From NCBI RefSeq assembly GCF_004405105.1, contig NZ_SORW01000023.1, positions 66,304-130,303 on the forward strand: 64,000 nucleotides of DNA, given 5' to 3'. This document shows positions 18,130 through 26,563 of the stretch, piece by piece. Below the pieces are notes generated by a model, which saw only the letters and a list, made by a program, of their open reading frames with translations, was not told where the DNA came from and did not search any database. The first letter of the stretch is position 1. Every line of letters starts with the position of its first letter. This DNA is from Jeotgalibacillus sp. R-1-5s-1 (lineage in GTDB: Bacteria > Bacillota > Bacilli > Bacillales > Jeotgalibacillaceae). Both the position numbers and the translations under genes were made by a program.

Positions 18130-18939
18130 ATGAAAAAAGTTGTTGTATCAACAGTATTGGCCTCGTCACTACTATTTTCAGGTGTAGCGAGTTCTGTCCT
18201 GCCAATTTCAGGTCAGTTTATTAGTGAAGTAAAGGCAGCTCAGATGAAGGAATTGGGATCCAGTAAGATTCTTAATAAGGACATTGATCCTGACGCATAC
18301 ACAGGCGTATACACGTTGGTGCGTGATCTTAAACCTGGAACTTTGGTTGTTGAGATCCATCCTTCTAATACTTCAAGTTGGAATGGCAAAGATACTCTTA
18401 ACTTTAATTTAACAGGCTTTCGAAGTGGAAATACTTATGAGATCAAGCGTGTGGACCAACTGACTGATGAGAAAGGAAGCTATTTAAAAGCATATATATA
18501 CGTTTCTGAACCATTAAAGGATGACAGTGTAGATTTCACTTCAAACAAAGGGCAGTATGGATATGATGCGTTTGAGTACAAAGTTTTTTATGCAGAAGGT
18601 CAGGATCTTACAAAAGGTTCTGTAGTTACTTCCGCTCCAAGTGTTCTTAAAAAGGTTTATTGGGAAGGCGCTGAACTGCGTAAAGGGCAAAAAGGTAAGA
18701 TTGTTGTCAAGAAGTCTATCAATCTGTGGAAACGCGACGTGAACAACAAGTTGACCCTCTCTCGTGTCTTGAATCCGGGAGAAGAGTATCGCGTTTACAG
18801 CTACGATAATTTGTATTTCGGACAATACGGATTAGGTGCTGGTCTATTTATTACTAAAATGGATGGATTTATTGAGTACCTTACACCATCAAAGGCGAAA
18901 TATGATGAAGTAAATCGTCAGGGTAAATCCGGGACGTAG
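18130..18939 (+). CDS. Secreted protein with C-terminal GQxGR/YRxY domain; stop supplied by REP-A
   Basis: The 269-residue protein has a signal peptide (about 1-37) and a central beta-rich region of unknown kind. Residues about 178-260 form a domain shared with four other proteins here: KVYWEGAELRKGQKGKI, LWKRD, NPGEEYRVYSYDN, YGLGAGLF and LTPSKAK. The reading frame runs into a REP-A copy and stops on its GGGACGTAG, so the last residues (GKSGT) are repeat-encoded and the original C-terminus is probably lost. ACAGGAGG precedes the ATG. The function is unknown; an extracellular wall-associated role is inferred. Confidence 0.8.
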   Translation: MKKVVVSTVLASSLLFSGVASSVLPISGQFISEVKAAQMKELGSSKILNKDIDPDAYTGVYTLVRDLKPGTLVVEIHPSNTSSWNGKDTLNFNLTGFRSGNTYEIKRVDQLTDEKGSYLKAYIYVSEPLKDDSVDFTSNKGQYGYDAFEYKVFYAEGQDLTKGSVVTSAPSVLKKVYWEGAELRKGQKGKIVVKKSINLWKRDVNNKLTLSRVLNPGEEYRVYSYDNLYFGQYGLGAGLFITKMDGFIEYLTPSKAKYDEVNRQGKSGT

Positions 18940-18972
18940 ATGCTGTTTCATTCGACAATCGAAAGGTTGCTG
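18929..18972 (+). repeat. REP-A variant overlapping a gene's stop codon
   Basis: CGGGACGTAGATGCTGTTTC followed by ATTCGACAATCGAAAGGTTG. The TAG inside it ends the upstream gene. A hairpin half (CTCCTGCTGTCTC...) follows and is itself interrupted by the next copy. Confidence 0.85.
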
Positions 18973-19028
18973 TGTAAGGTAGGGTTGTCCTGAAAGTGAA
19001 GACTCCTGCTGTCTCTTTGTTGAGATGT

Positions 19029-19150
19029 GAAACACGGGGACGTATATTTTGAATCATTCGTTGGCCGAAAGGCAGTTGAAAATTCGGATTAGTTTTTGGA
19101 TAGGGAAAGCTTCTGTTTTGTTGTCTCCGGGTGAACAGGGGCTTTTCTTT
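19029..19150 (+). repeat. REP-A copy with type-A hairpin
   Basis: GAAACACGGGGACGTATATT and TTGAATCATTCG run to CCGAAAGGCAGTTG, then to the hairpin AAGCTTCTGTTTTG...CAGGGGCTTTTCTT (about 19104-19147). The copy has landed inside the right arm of a CTCCTGC hairpin at 18993-19028. Confidence 0.8.
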
Positions 19151-19216
19151 CTATGATTTTGAAAGAAAGGTCTTCACATTTCCGCCGGTTAAGGACTCTT
19201 AAAAAATAGAGCTTTA

Positions 19217-19262
19217 AGAAAACTCCTGCTATCCTTTCGTGGAGATGGCAGGAGTTTTTTGA
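19217..19262. terminator. Terminator of the toxin-like operon
   Basis: AAAACTCCTGCTATC, a loop and GATGGCAGGAGTTTTTT; A- and T-runs on both sides allow termination in either direction. Confidence 0.75.
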
Positions 19263-19333
19263 TGTGTATGATTCGTTTACAAGGCGGTTGCCCTTATAGT
19301 TAGAAAAGAGAATAGCTGCTCTGTAAATGATTT

Positions 19334-19900
19334 TTAAAACCACTCTTCAATTAACGGAAAAACCTTCACTTCTTTTGCTTTGGAAATAAGATAGTCAAGG
19401 TCTAAGTCATCTTTATGAATGAGAAACATGCGATAGGCCCACTCATAGTCTTCATCGTCTCTTGGATAAACTAATGTAAACGCAATGCCTTCAAGACGGT
19501 GAAGTATGATGTCCTCGATGCTGATCACGTATAACTTCTTCTGGTTCGGAAGGGTAATTTCATAGACTTTGTCCGGATTCCCTTCCAAATGATTAGAAGG
19601 GACTTCAACCGCAATTTCAGCAGCTACGTGATACCACTCTCTTTCGCTACGCTCAAATCCTAATTGGTTCATCAACAAGTCGTTAAATAAATGCCAGCCG
19701 TCACTGACAAAGTCAATATCATGAGTATGATAATCATTTCGCGTATAAATCTCTACAGCAAGTCCACCTACTACGATGGGCTTAATACCTTTTTGAAGAA
19801 AATAATCAGTCAGTAGGGAGGCAAATTCAAGCTGTCTTTCAAATTTCGGTTTATCCACAAGGTTAATAAGCGCTTGTTTTAAATCACTCACGGTAGTCAT
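19334..19900 (-). CDS. Nucleotidyltransferase-like protein, putative toxin of a TA pair
   Basis: The 188-residue protein has a minimal nucleotidyltransferase signature: VVGGLAVEIYTRNDYHTHDIDFVSD, with GG and DxD spaced as in the DUF6036/AbiEii-like group. The C-terminal half has KLYVISIEDIILHRLEGIA and DYEWAYRMFLIHKDDLDLDYL, typical of these proteins. The ATG at 19900 has GAGGT upstream and overlaps the preceding gene by 17 bases. Small basic protein plus nucleotidyltransferase is the usual arrangement of such toxin-antitoxin or abortive-infection modules; the toxin role is inference. Two truncated copies lie at 15977-16151 and 21635-21943. Confidence 0.75.
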   Translation of the reverse strand: MTTVSDLKQALINLVDKPKFERQLEFASLLTDYFLQKGIKPIVVGGLAVEIYTRNDYHTHDIDFVSDGWHLFNDLLMNQLGFERSEREWYHVAAEIAVEVPSNHLEGNPDKVYEITLPNQKKLYVISIEDIILHRLEGIAFTLVYPRDDEDYEWAYRMFLIHKDDLDLDYLISKAKEVKVFPLIEEWF

Positions 19901-20117
19901 AATACATCGACCTCGTACCTGTTCGTATAATTTTTTTATTTTCAACCGCCTTCTGCCAGCGTGCAATGGAAATTTCATTCAAAGCTTTTACTTCGCCAGG
20001 CGTTCTCGTCCGGGATTTCTTTTTGCGACCATGAGAAGAAGATCTAATCGTTGCATTAGCTATTTTGCGATTTTTCTCAATTTTTTTATCCAGCTCGTGT
20101 AACGATATGGTTCGCAT
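19884..20117 (-). CDS. Small basic protein, putative antitoxin partner
   Basis: The 77-residue product is very basic in the middle (HGRKKKSRTRTPGE) and helical elsewhere. The ATG at 20117 follows AGGAGT; a longer in-frame start upstream has no ribosome binding site. Its 3' end overlaps the nucleotidyltransferase-like gene by 17 bases, so the two are coupled. It is probably the regulatory or antitoxin half of the pair. Family not recognised. Confidence 0.6.
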   Translation of the reverse strand: MRTISLHELDKKIEKNRKIANATIRSSSHGRKKKSRTRTPGEVKALNEISIARWQKAVENKKIIRTGTRSMYYDYRE

Positions 20118-20200
20118 TAAAATCACTCCTGTTATCGGTATTTTACTCGATTTATTATTATTATATTCAAATGGCGGAGAGAAGGGAAGGAAACGCAAGA

Positions 20201-20246
20201 GAAACACGGGGACGTATATTTTGAATCACTCGATAGTCGAAAGGTT
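20201..20246 (+). repeat. REP-A copy
   Basis: GAAACACGGGGACGTATATT followed by TTGAATCACTCG and TCGAAAGGTTATTG. It lies just upstream of the toxin-like operon and bounds the cassette on that side. Confidence 0.85.
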
Positions 20247-20542
20247 ATTGATGGTTGGAATTCAATCTTAAATGGGAAGAGCTGTTCATGGCAATACACG
20301 TATTTCCAAAAGATGTTGGAGTAGGTCTGATTTTTATTTTATATGAATCCTTTTGCTATCCTAGAAGGATCAGAACGAAATACTTTAAATGGTAAGGTTG
20401 GAGAGGGATCTCTTTATGTGATGAATGGATGGAGTTTGAAATAATTGCTGGATAGTTCATTTTTCTGATCTAAAATATAGTAAATTTATCACTTTATATG
20501 GTATTATTATGAAGAATAAAAATATTTTGGAGGTACTTATCT

Positions 20543-21232
20543 ATGAAAATGAAATTTTTGGTTAGTTTTCTAATGGTTATGGTCTTATTGATTTCCCCAG
20601 TTAATCCATCTGAAGCAGCTTCAGATGATAGACTGTTCGTTAAGTGGGATAATGGGACCCTGATCGAAGGACAAATTGGAAGAGTTAACATGGTTAAAAA
20701 TGCAGTCCTTTTCAAACTTGAAAACGGTAAATTAATAAAAACAAATTTACTAAGAAAAGCTGGAAATACATATCGTATCTATTCTTTTATAGGTAGTGGA
20801 AATTCTCTATATATTGGCGTAGGTGGTGGTTATTATTTCCACAATACCACCGCTACTGTTTACCAGACTCCATCCCCTACGAAAAAGAAACAACTTGCTG
20901 CGTTAATTGAACAATTTGAAAAAGAAAAAGCTCAAAATGCCGCAACAGTGTCGCAAGCGCAAGCCATAAGAATGGCTAAAGAATATTTAGATTATATGCC
21001 TTTTTCAAAGATCGGATTGATTGAGCAATTAGAATATGAAGGTTTTAGTAACGCTGATGCTACGTACGCAGTAGAAAATATCAGTGTAAATTGGCGAGCG
21101 CAAGCAGTAAAAACCGCTGAGGATTATCTTGATTTTACTTCCTTCTCAAGAACCGGATTGATCGAACAATTGGAGTTTGAAGGTTTCAGCAATGCTGATG
21201 CTACGTATGCGGCAAATGCAGTAGGGCTTTAA
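20543..21232 (+). CDS. Secreted protein: GQIGR/YRIY domain fused to two Ltp-like repeats
   Basis: A signal peptide (about 1-29) is followed by the domain shared by five proteins here (about 31-115: LFVKWDNGTLIEGQIGR, LFKLENGK, AGNTYRIYSF, VGGGYY, TPSPTKK). After a Lys/Glu-rich linker come two tandem ~44-residue repeats (about 138-183 and 186-229), AKEYLDYMPFSKIGLIEQLE and AEDYLDFTSFSRTGLIEQLE, each ending EGFSNADATYA. These match the Ltp surface-lipoprotein repeat; Ltp of a Streptococcus thermophilus phage blocks DNA entry of other phages. There is no lipobox here, so anchoring would depend on the first domain. GGAGG precedes the ATG. Confidence 0.85.
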   Translation: MKMKFLVSFLMVMVLLISPVNPSEAASDDRLFVKWDNGTLIEGQIGRVNMVKNAVLFKLENGKLIKTNLLRKAGNTYRIYSFIGSGNSLYIGVGGGYYFHNTTATVYQTPSPTKKKQLAALIEQFEKEKAQNAATVSQAQAIRMAKEYLDYMPFSKIGLIEQLEYEGFSNADATYAVENISVNWRAQAVKTAEDYLDFTSFSRTGLIEQLEFEGFSNADATYAANAVGL

Positions 21233-21245
21233 TAAGTAAAGTAAG

Positions 21246-21380
21246 CACCGGGACGCGTATTTTGGAAACGCGGGGACGTATATTTTGAATCATTCGATGG
21301 TCGAAAGGCTATTGATGGTTGGAATTAGGTCTTGAATAGGGAAGCTTCTGTTGTCTTAGGATGACAGGGGCTTTTTTTGT
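21246..21380 (+). repeat. Nested REP-A pair with type-A hairpin
   Basis: A short head, ACCGGGACGCGTATTTTG, is interrupted at 21264 by a complete copy (GAAACGCGGGGACGTATATT, TTGAATCATTCG, CGAAAGGCTATTG), which continues to the hairpin AAGCTTCTGTTGTC...GATGACAGGGGCTTTTTTT (21343-21379). The hairpin probably terminates the Ltp-repeat gene. Confidence 0.8.
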
Positions 21381-21382
21381 GG

Positions 21383-21430
21383 AGAAACACGGGGACGCAT
21401 ATTTTGAATTATTCGAAGGTCGAAGGTCTG
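21383..21430 (+). repeat. REP-A copy
   Basis: GAAACACGGGGACGCATATT followed by TTGAATTATTCG and CGAAGGTCTGTTGGTGATCC. It is the left edge of the third toxin cassette. Confidence 0.85.
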
Positions 21431-21569
21431 TTGGTGATCCAAATATGTTCCTGAATAAAAAGCCTTCTTTTCGGACTGACGAGGGCATTTATTTTCTAAG
21501 ATTATAATATAAAGGTTTTCATGTCTGTGAGGTTTAAGGAGTGTTAACAGACAGAAGTTAGTTCGTGAA

Positions 21570-21617
21570 TAAGAAAACTCTTGCTGTTTCTTAGTTGAGA
21601 TGGCAGGGGTTTTTGGC
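21570..21617. terminator. Hairpin of the third toxin cassette
   Basis: AAAACTCTTGCTGTTTC, a loop and GAGATGGCAGGGGTTTTTG, homologous to 15922-15964 and 19217-19262. Confidence 0.65.
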
Positions 21618-21634
21618 TGTTTGTAGCACATTTA

Positions 21635-21943
21635 CTAGGCTGTGACCGATTGTTGTATCAAGAAGAATGAATGCCTACTCTGTAATTGATTATAAAACCA
21701 GTTTTCAATTAACGAAAAAACTTTTACTTCTTTTGCTTTGGAAGTCAGATAGTCAAGGCCTAAGTAATCTTTATGAATGAGAAACATGCGGTAGGCCCAC
21801 TCGTAGTCTTCATCATTTTCCGGATAAACCAATGTAAGCGCAATGCCATCGAGACGGTGGATGATGATTTCTTCAATGCTTATCACAGATAGCTTTTTTT
21901 GATTGGGAAGGGTAATTTCATAAACTTTGAACGGGTTTCCTTC
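21635..21943 (-). pseudogene. Truncated nucleotidyltransferase-like gene, copy 2
   Basis: The fragment retains the C-terminal ~85 residues (KVYEITLPNQKKLSVISIEE, then DYEWAYRMFLIHKDYLGLDY) of the protein encoded in full at 19334-19900. The 5' side is cut at a REP-A copy at 21944; the original stop codon is mutated and the frame runs on to 21635. Read through the repeat the frame stays open from an ATG inside the REP, but it lacks the GG and DxD active-site motifs. Confidence 0.8.
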
Positions 21944-21977
21944 GGAAACGTGGGGACGTATATTCTGAATCACTTGT
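21944..21977 (+). repeat. REP-A copy
   Basis: GAAACGTGGGGACGTATATT followed by CTGAATCACTTG. The stretch 21980-22378 beyond it is very AT-rich and shows no gene; it serves as the leader of the next gene. Confidence 0.8.
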
Positions 21978-22378
21978 TTACCTAAGTTTTATTAATAATT
22001 TTGTTCAGTATCATTTAGCAACAATAGTAAGCTCACTTTAGAAGAAGATCATTTTTACATAGTGTGTTCTGTGGTTACTATATATCCTCCTCATATTTTT
22101 TAGTATCCAAATGTTTTTTCAGCCACAATTTATAGATCAATAAGTCGTTCTCATAACAATTTGGAAAGTTAGTTTATCAACATTATTTTTTAACAATTAT
22201 TTTCCCTATCGAAAAGTCTACATTACTCTATGATTTAATCGGGTGTAAAAGTTGTTCTCAAACGCAAAAAGTAATATATAAATATACTCTATAAAAAATC
22301 AGAAAAAACAAAAAACAATTTTCCTTTTTATGAGATTAAATGTAAAATATTATTTAAGTGACCAAAAGGAGGAAGAAA

Positions 22379-23512
22379 ATGAAAAGTAAATTAGCTGTAG
22401 CAATTCTATCTGGTGCCATTCTATTTAGTGGATTCGCTCCATCAATTGGGATGGCGGAATCAAGTCAGCATTTCAATATTAAAAGTCAGAAAAACATTAT
22501 TGAACTTGCTGATATGAAAATACAGGAAAGGATCAATATTGGCGATCAGGATTTTTTAAATCTAGAAGTAAAGTCTGTTAAAAAGCTGAAAGATATCGAA
22601 AATAAGTATACCAAATCAATGATTGTTTTAAAGAATAAGGGGCTTGAAAATGTCGCAGGTTATATGATATTAGATCATTCATTGATGCTCGAAGATGCTT
22701 TAGTAGAGTTTTGATTGGGAGAAGTATACCCTGGACACGATGTTCCAAATAAAGAACTGTATTATTATGGACCGGTTACATATGGTTATATTTCTGAAGA
22801 CCATAAAGTGAAAAACTTAAGAGACAATCGTGAATTTACCCAGGATGATTTGGAAGAGATTAAAGAAAGTGAAAAGGCAAAAAACAAGATTTATGAAGAT
22901 TCTATCAATAATAGCGTTGAATCTAGTGGTGATTTTACAACTCAGGCAGTTGTTAATAGAGTTTTTAGAAAGGTTAGCGGTGTTCCAGACTATCAACAAA
23001 GCCATTATCCTGGGGCTAATGACTGTTCACCTGTAGCTGCTGCCAATATTATAATGTATTGGGATCAAAATGGTTACCCTTCTATGTCGTCAAGTAATGT
23101 ACCGGCTAATGTTGTAGAAAGATTAGCTAACTTTATGAATACAACAGCTAACGGAACGACTGGCGCTAACTTAGAGATAGGATTAGACAGGTATTTACAA
23201 GAAAGATATCCAAGTGCTAATTCTGATCGCAGAGGAGATCCGTCATTTAGTAATTTATCTACTGAGATCTCGGCGGGCAGACCTGCATTAGTTCATGTGA
23301 AAGGTTACGGATATTCCACTGGTGATAGTAGTGTAGGGCATTCAGTTACACTTGTGGGAACTGAAAGTTACCAGGAATCTTCACAGAGTTTTAAAACTTA
23401 CTATAACATTGTAGTTCACGATAATTGGACATCTACAGGCAAAGAAGTCTGGTTAGCATTTGAACGTGGTGGTGGTTCCGTATATGCGCACACAGTAGTG
23501 TTTCCTAAATAA
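22379..23512 (+). pseudogene. Secreted C39-like peptidase with in-frame TGA
   Basis: One frame encodes a signal peptide (MKSKLAVAILSGAILFSGFA), an N-terminal pro-region, and then a TGA at 22712-22714, after which the same frame continues without other damage to 23512. The second part contains a papain-like domain with NDCSPVAAANIIMYW (Cys), VGHSVTLVGTE (His) and VHDNW (Asp), as in C39-like secreted peptidases. AAAGGAGGAA precedes the ATG at 22379. A TTG directly after the stop could restart translation but has no ribosome binding site and no signal peptide. It is either a recent pseudogene or a readthrough gene. Confidence 0.75.
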
Positions 23513-23538
23513 ATATCAGATAAAGGTAGGGAGTTAAT

Positions 23539-24009
23539 TTGATAAGAAACCTGATTAAGTCATCTTTAGTAATTATCTTAGGTATCGGAATATTATCAGG
23601 TTGTTCGCAGAAGGAGCAAGTATTTGCTAAGAAAGAGACTGTAAGTTTTTCAAATGAAATGACGAATTACATGGAAGAAAAGTATGGTTATCCACTCAAC
23701 TCAATATTAAATGATGGAACTATAATAGAAAGTGAGTCAGCCGTTAATTTGAGAAGTGAATACCTCAGTCAATATGAAGAAGTTGGAGTTGACCTCAAAC
23801 CGTACGTGGGCGAATATCTTTTCGTATATGAATTTCCACTTAAGGAAAGCTGTTTAACACAAGATGGTGAAGAAATTCAATTCAGTCAGGTTTTTCTTGA
23901 GTCAAATGGAGAGTTAATCGGAGATTATTTGATTCAAAGTAATCCTCAAGGTGGACGTTTTAAAACTCAGACAATTGAAGATTTGTTTGAGGAATTGGGG
24001 TGTAGTTAG
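23539..24009 (+). CDS. Putative lipoprotein, 156 aa
   Basis: The start is TTG at 23539 behind TAGGGAG. A lipoprotein signal ends in LSGC (Cys about 22). The mature part is acidic, with TNYMEEKYGYPLNSILNDGT and a conserved-looking VGEYLFVYEFPLKESC; I do not recognise the family. It follows the C39-like gene by 26 bases in the same direction, so the two probably form one transcription unit. Confidence 0.65.
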   Translation: MIRNLIKSSLVIILGIGILSGCSQKEQVFAKKETVSFSNEMTNYMEEKYGYPLNSILNDGTIIESESAVNLRSEYLSQYEEVGVDLKPYVGEYLFVYEFPLKESCLTQDGEEIQFSQVFLESNGELIGDYLIQSNPQGGRFKTQTIEDLFEELGCS

Positions 24010-24012
24010 AAG

Positions 24013-24137
24013 GGAAACACCGGAAACGCGGGGACGTATATTTTGAATCATTTTTCTTCCGAAATGCTGATGTTATTGAATTAGCTTTTACATTGGGAAC
24101 GCTTCTGTTGTCTTATGATGACAGAAGCGTTTCTAAT
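24013..24137 (+). repeat. Nested REP-A with type-A hairpin
   Basis: A GAAACACCG stub is followed by GAAACGCGGGGACGTATATT and TTGAATCATTTTTC, then the hairpin ACGCTTCTGTTGTC...GATGACAGAAGCGTTTC (about 24099-24136). It can terminate the lipoprotein gene. 24138-24353 holds nothing else I can identify. Confidence 0.8.
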
Positions 24138-24353
24138 TTTTGGGACAGTTCTTTGTTTAATAGATGCTGTGATAGTAAAAATGTCATTAGATGTTGTATC
24201 AACAACTTGACAAGTGTATTAAAATCTTTCATTGATTAGACAAAATAGGCCACCCGTATTCTAAGCGCCATCCTGTCTCATATAGCCTTTTATTCATAAG
24301 GTATTCATCTCTTTCCAACTCAACATATGTGTATCTCCATCTGTTTAAGTCAT

Positions 24354-24752
24354 TTAAACTCGTCCCAAAATTTTTAATGAGCCTGTCTTTTGATGGTTTG
24401 AAAATTCCTGCACAATACGTGCTCGGAGATCATAAGAAGTTTTCGCGTCTACGCCACTACCTCCAATCCCGTTGTATACAACCCAGAATTCTTCTGCACT
24501 AGATGGCTTAATGACAGATCGTAATTCTTTTCTGCTTGATGAAAGTAAAGGTATATTAACGGAACCTCTTTGTCCAGATGCTACGGCATTGCAAAGGTCC
24601 TCCATAGTATAAGAGGTTAAAATCCAATACATTCCTCTACTCTTTTTGTTCGTTTTTTGCTCCAACTCAAATTTATCTTCATCGTTTTTAAAAATCCTTA
24701 ATAATCCTCTCTCCTTTCGCTGTTTTTCGATTTGCTCGAGTTTCATTTTCAT
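24354..24752 (-). CDS. Hypothetical protein, 132 aa
   Basis: The protein begins with a charged helix (MKMKLEQIEKQRKERGLLR) and has a mixed core (MYWILTSYTMEDLCNAVASG, EEFWVVYNGIGGSGVDAKTS). No known motif is evident. GGAGGAG precedes the ATG by 8 bases. It faces away from the coiled-coil gene at 25064; the 311-bp gap between them shows no gene or clear repeat. Confidence 0.55.
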   Translation of the reverse strand: MKMKLEQIEKQRKERGLLRIFKNDEDKFELEQKTNKKSRGMYWILTSYTMEDLCNAVASGQRGSVNIPLLSSSRKELRSVIKPSSAEEFWVVYNGIGGSGVDAKTSYDLRARIVQEFSNHQKTGSLKILGRV

Positions 24753-25063
24753 TTCAATAGTCTCCTCCGATACGTTTTTACGATTGACTGATACAGGTTA
24801 TTGTAAATACCTGTTTTGATTCTTTATTTGTTTATGCCCGAAAAGCACAGGACTGAGCTCCAGTATTCATCCTCGTTAACAGTTAGGCAAAGGTAAGTAC
24901 TCAATGCTGGTTAGTAAAATGCAATCACCTATTTATTCGAATTTATAACTTATTACCTTAAAATTTTAATGAATATACGTGAAATGCTGTTATTTATGAT
25001 ACAAAAGAATTATATTATAATTAAACCATTTATACTAAAAAATAGAAATAGGAGGAATAACAG

Positions 25064-26563
25064 ATGGATATTGCTATCCTTATCGTGCTTAGTATTATTT
25101 CAATTTCTTTTTACACATTCCAAAGAAAAACCAATGAGAAAAACAACCAGCTTTACCGAGAGTTAGAGGAAAAGCTGAATTCGATTTCAAACAGTACACA
25201 GCAAGCATTTGCAAATTCTCAGGGCTATTTAGAAGAACAAGCCGATTTAGCATCTAGGGAACGCTCAGTTCAAAAGCAACAAATGTCTGAAATGGAAAAA
25301 CGATTCCTGCTAGATCATGCTCGTGGGTTGAGACATTTATTAGAGAAGATTGAGACTTCCTCAAACGAGATAAAAGATCAATTTAGTCAGGAACTTAATA
25401 ACCACAAAATAGAGTTCAGTCAACAATTAGATGAGGTGAAGGATATAAAGAATGATCTTCAAACGTTTGTGGAAAAAGAAATGGCTGTATCTGATGAAAA
25501 ATTCTTTAGTCTAATTAAAGAAAGCACAGCAACGTTACAGAGGCAGGGAGATCAGAATTATAAAAGTGCGATCTCACATGCTGAAGAGTACACTGCAAAG
25601 ATTTTCTCCTCTAATGAAGGCTTAACCAAGAATTACATGGATCAGCTCGAAAAATTGCAACGCGACTTAACGAATGAATTTCTAGTGCTTTCTGAAGATG
25701 TAGCAAGTCGAATTAAGAAACATGCAAATCATACAAATCTTTCTGAAGTACCATTTGAACAGAGGCAGAGTGGTTCTGCTGAAGAAATGTGGATTGCTGA
25801 AATAGAGAAAAAAGAAAATGAGACTCATGCCCTGAAACTGCTTGAATCGGCACTGATTCAATTACCAGGTAGCCGCCCGATTTTTAAAATGTTCTATGAT
25901 CGTATGTTAAAAAAGATAAGGGAACAGAAGTCTGCAGAACAGAAGCTTTTTCTGGAGAGGCTTATGAAATTTACTCATGATCATCTTACATGGAGTCATC
26001 CGCAATCATGGCAAGATGCATTTAAGGATTATAAAACATTAAACGGACTCCGGTTACAGTATGCGGAGCGGTCGAGAACGCTTTTTCTAAAAGACTTTAA
26101 TGAGAAATTCAGTGAATTGGAATTCTTGTTAAGATCACACGAAAACAATGACGTTTTGCAGTTACAGATGCAACAAATCGATCAAAATATCCAGCATAGC
26201 TTATTAAAACATTACCCTGATGAACAAAAGCGCTATGAAGATCTGGCGTCGAGGTTAATGGAAAAGCTTGCTTCAGTAAGTGATCCGAAGCGCATCACGT
26301 ATAATAAATGGGCGATTAAAAAGCTAAGCGATATTCATTCTGAATTCAATGCACTAAGCGAAAGTGCACGTTCAGCAGATCACCACGTAAAGACCTTCTC
26401 TAAAAGCATGGCTGAAATTGACACCGCAATTCTTACAACTGAAGCACAGATATATTACCAAAGCATTTACCATGAAATTTTCAAAGTTGCAGCAGCGTCT
26501 TTTAAGCCACGGATGACAGAGATTGTTCTCGAAGCCAAAAAAGAATCGCTAGGTGCAGTATGA
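25064..26563 (+). CDS. Membrane-anchored coiled-coil protein
   Basis: The 499-residue protein has one N-terminal membrane helix (about 3-19, IAILIVLSIISISFYTF) and then a long region of charged heptads (about 25-235), followed by a helical C-terminal part (about 240-499, with LLESALIQLPGSRPIFKMFY and WSHPQSWQDAFKDY). No enzymatic motif is visible. TAGGAGG precedes the ATG. Its stop overlaps the next gene's start (ATGA), so the products are probably made together and may interact. It is reminiscent of sensor or scaffold subunits of membrane systems, which is inference. Confidence 0.7.
   Translation: MDIAILIVLSIISISFYTFQRKTNEKNNQLYRELEEKLNSISNSTQQAFANSQGYLEEQADLASRERSVQKQQMSEMEKRFLLDHARGLRHLLEKIETSSNEIKDQFSQELNNHKIEFSQQLDEVKDIKNDLQTFVEKEMAVSDEKFFSLIKESTATLQRQGDQNYKSAISHAEEYTAKIFSSNEGLTKNYMDQLEKLQRDLTNEFLVLSEDVASRIKKHANHTNLSEVPFEQRQSGSAEEMWIAEIEKKENETHALKLLESALIQLPGSRPIFKMFYDRMLKKIREQKSAEQKLFLERLMKFTHDHLTWSHPQSWQDAFKDYKTLNGLRLQYAERSRTLFLKDFNEKFSELEFLLRSHENNDVLQLQMQQIDQNIQHSLLKHYPDEQKRYEDLASRLMEKLASVSDPKRITYNKWAIKKLSDIHSEFNALSESARSADHHVKTFSKSMAEIDTAILTTEAQIYYQSIYHEIFKVAAASFKPRMTEIVLEAKKESLGAV

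Noticed and set aside
22715-23512. Independent gene starting at the TTG after the in-frame TGA
   Set aside because: There is no ribosome binding site and the protein would lose its signal peptide; one interrupted gene is simpler.
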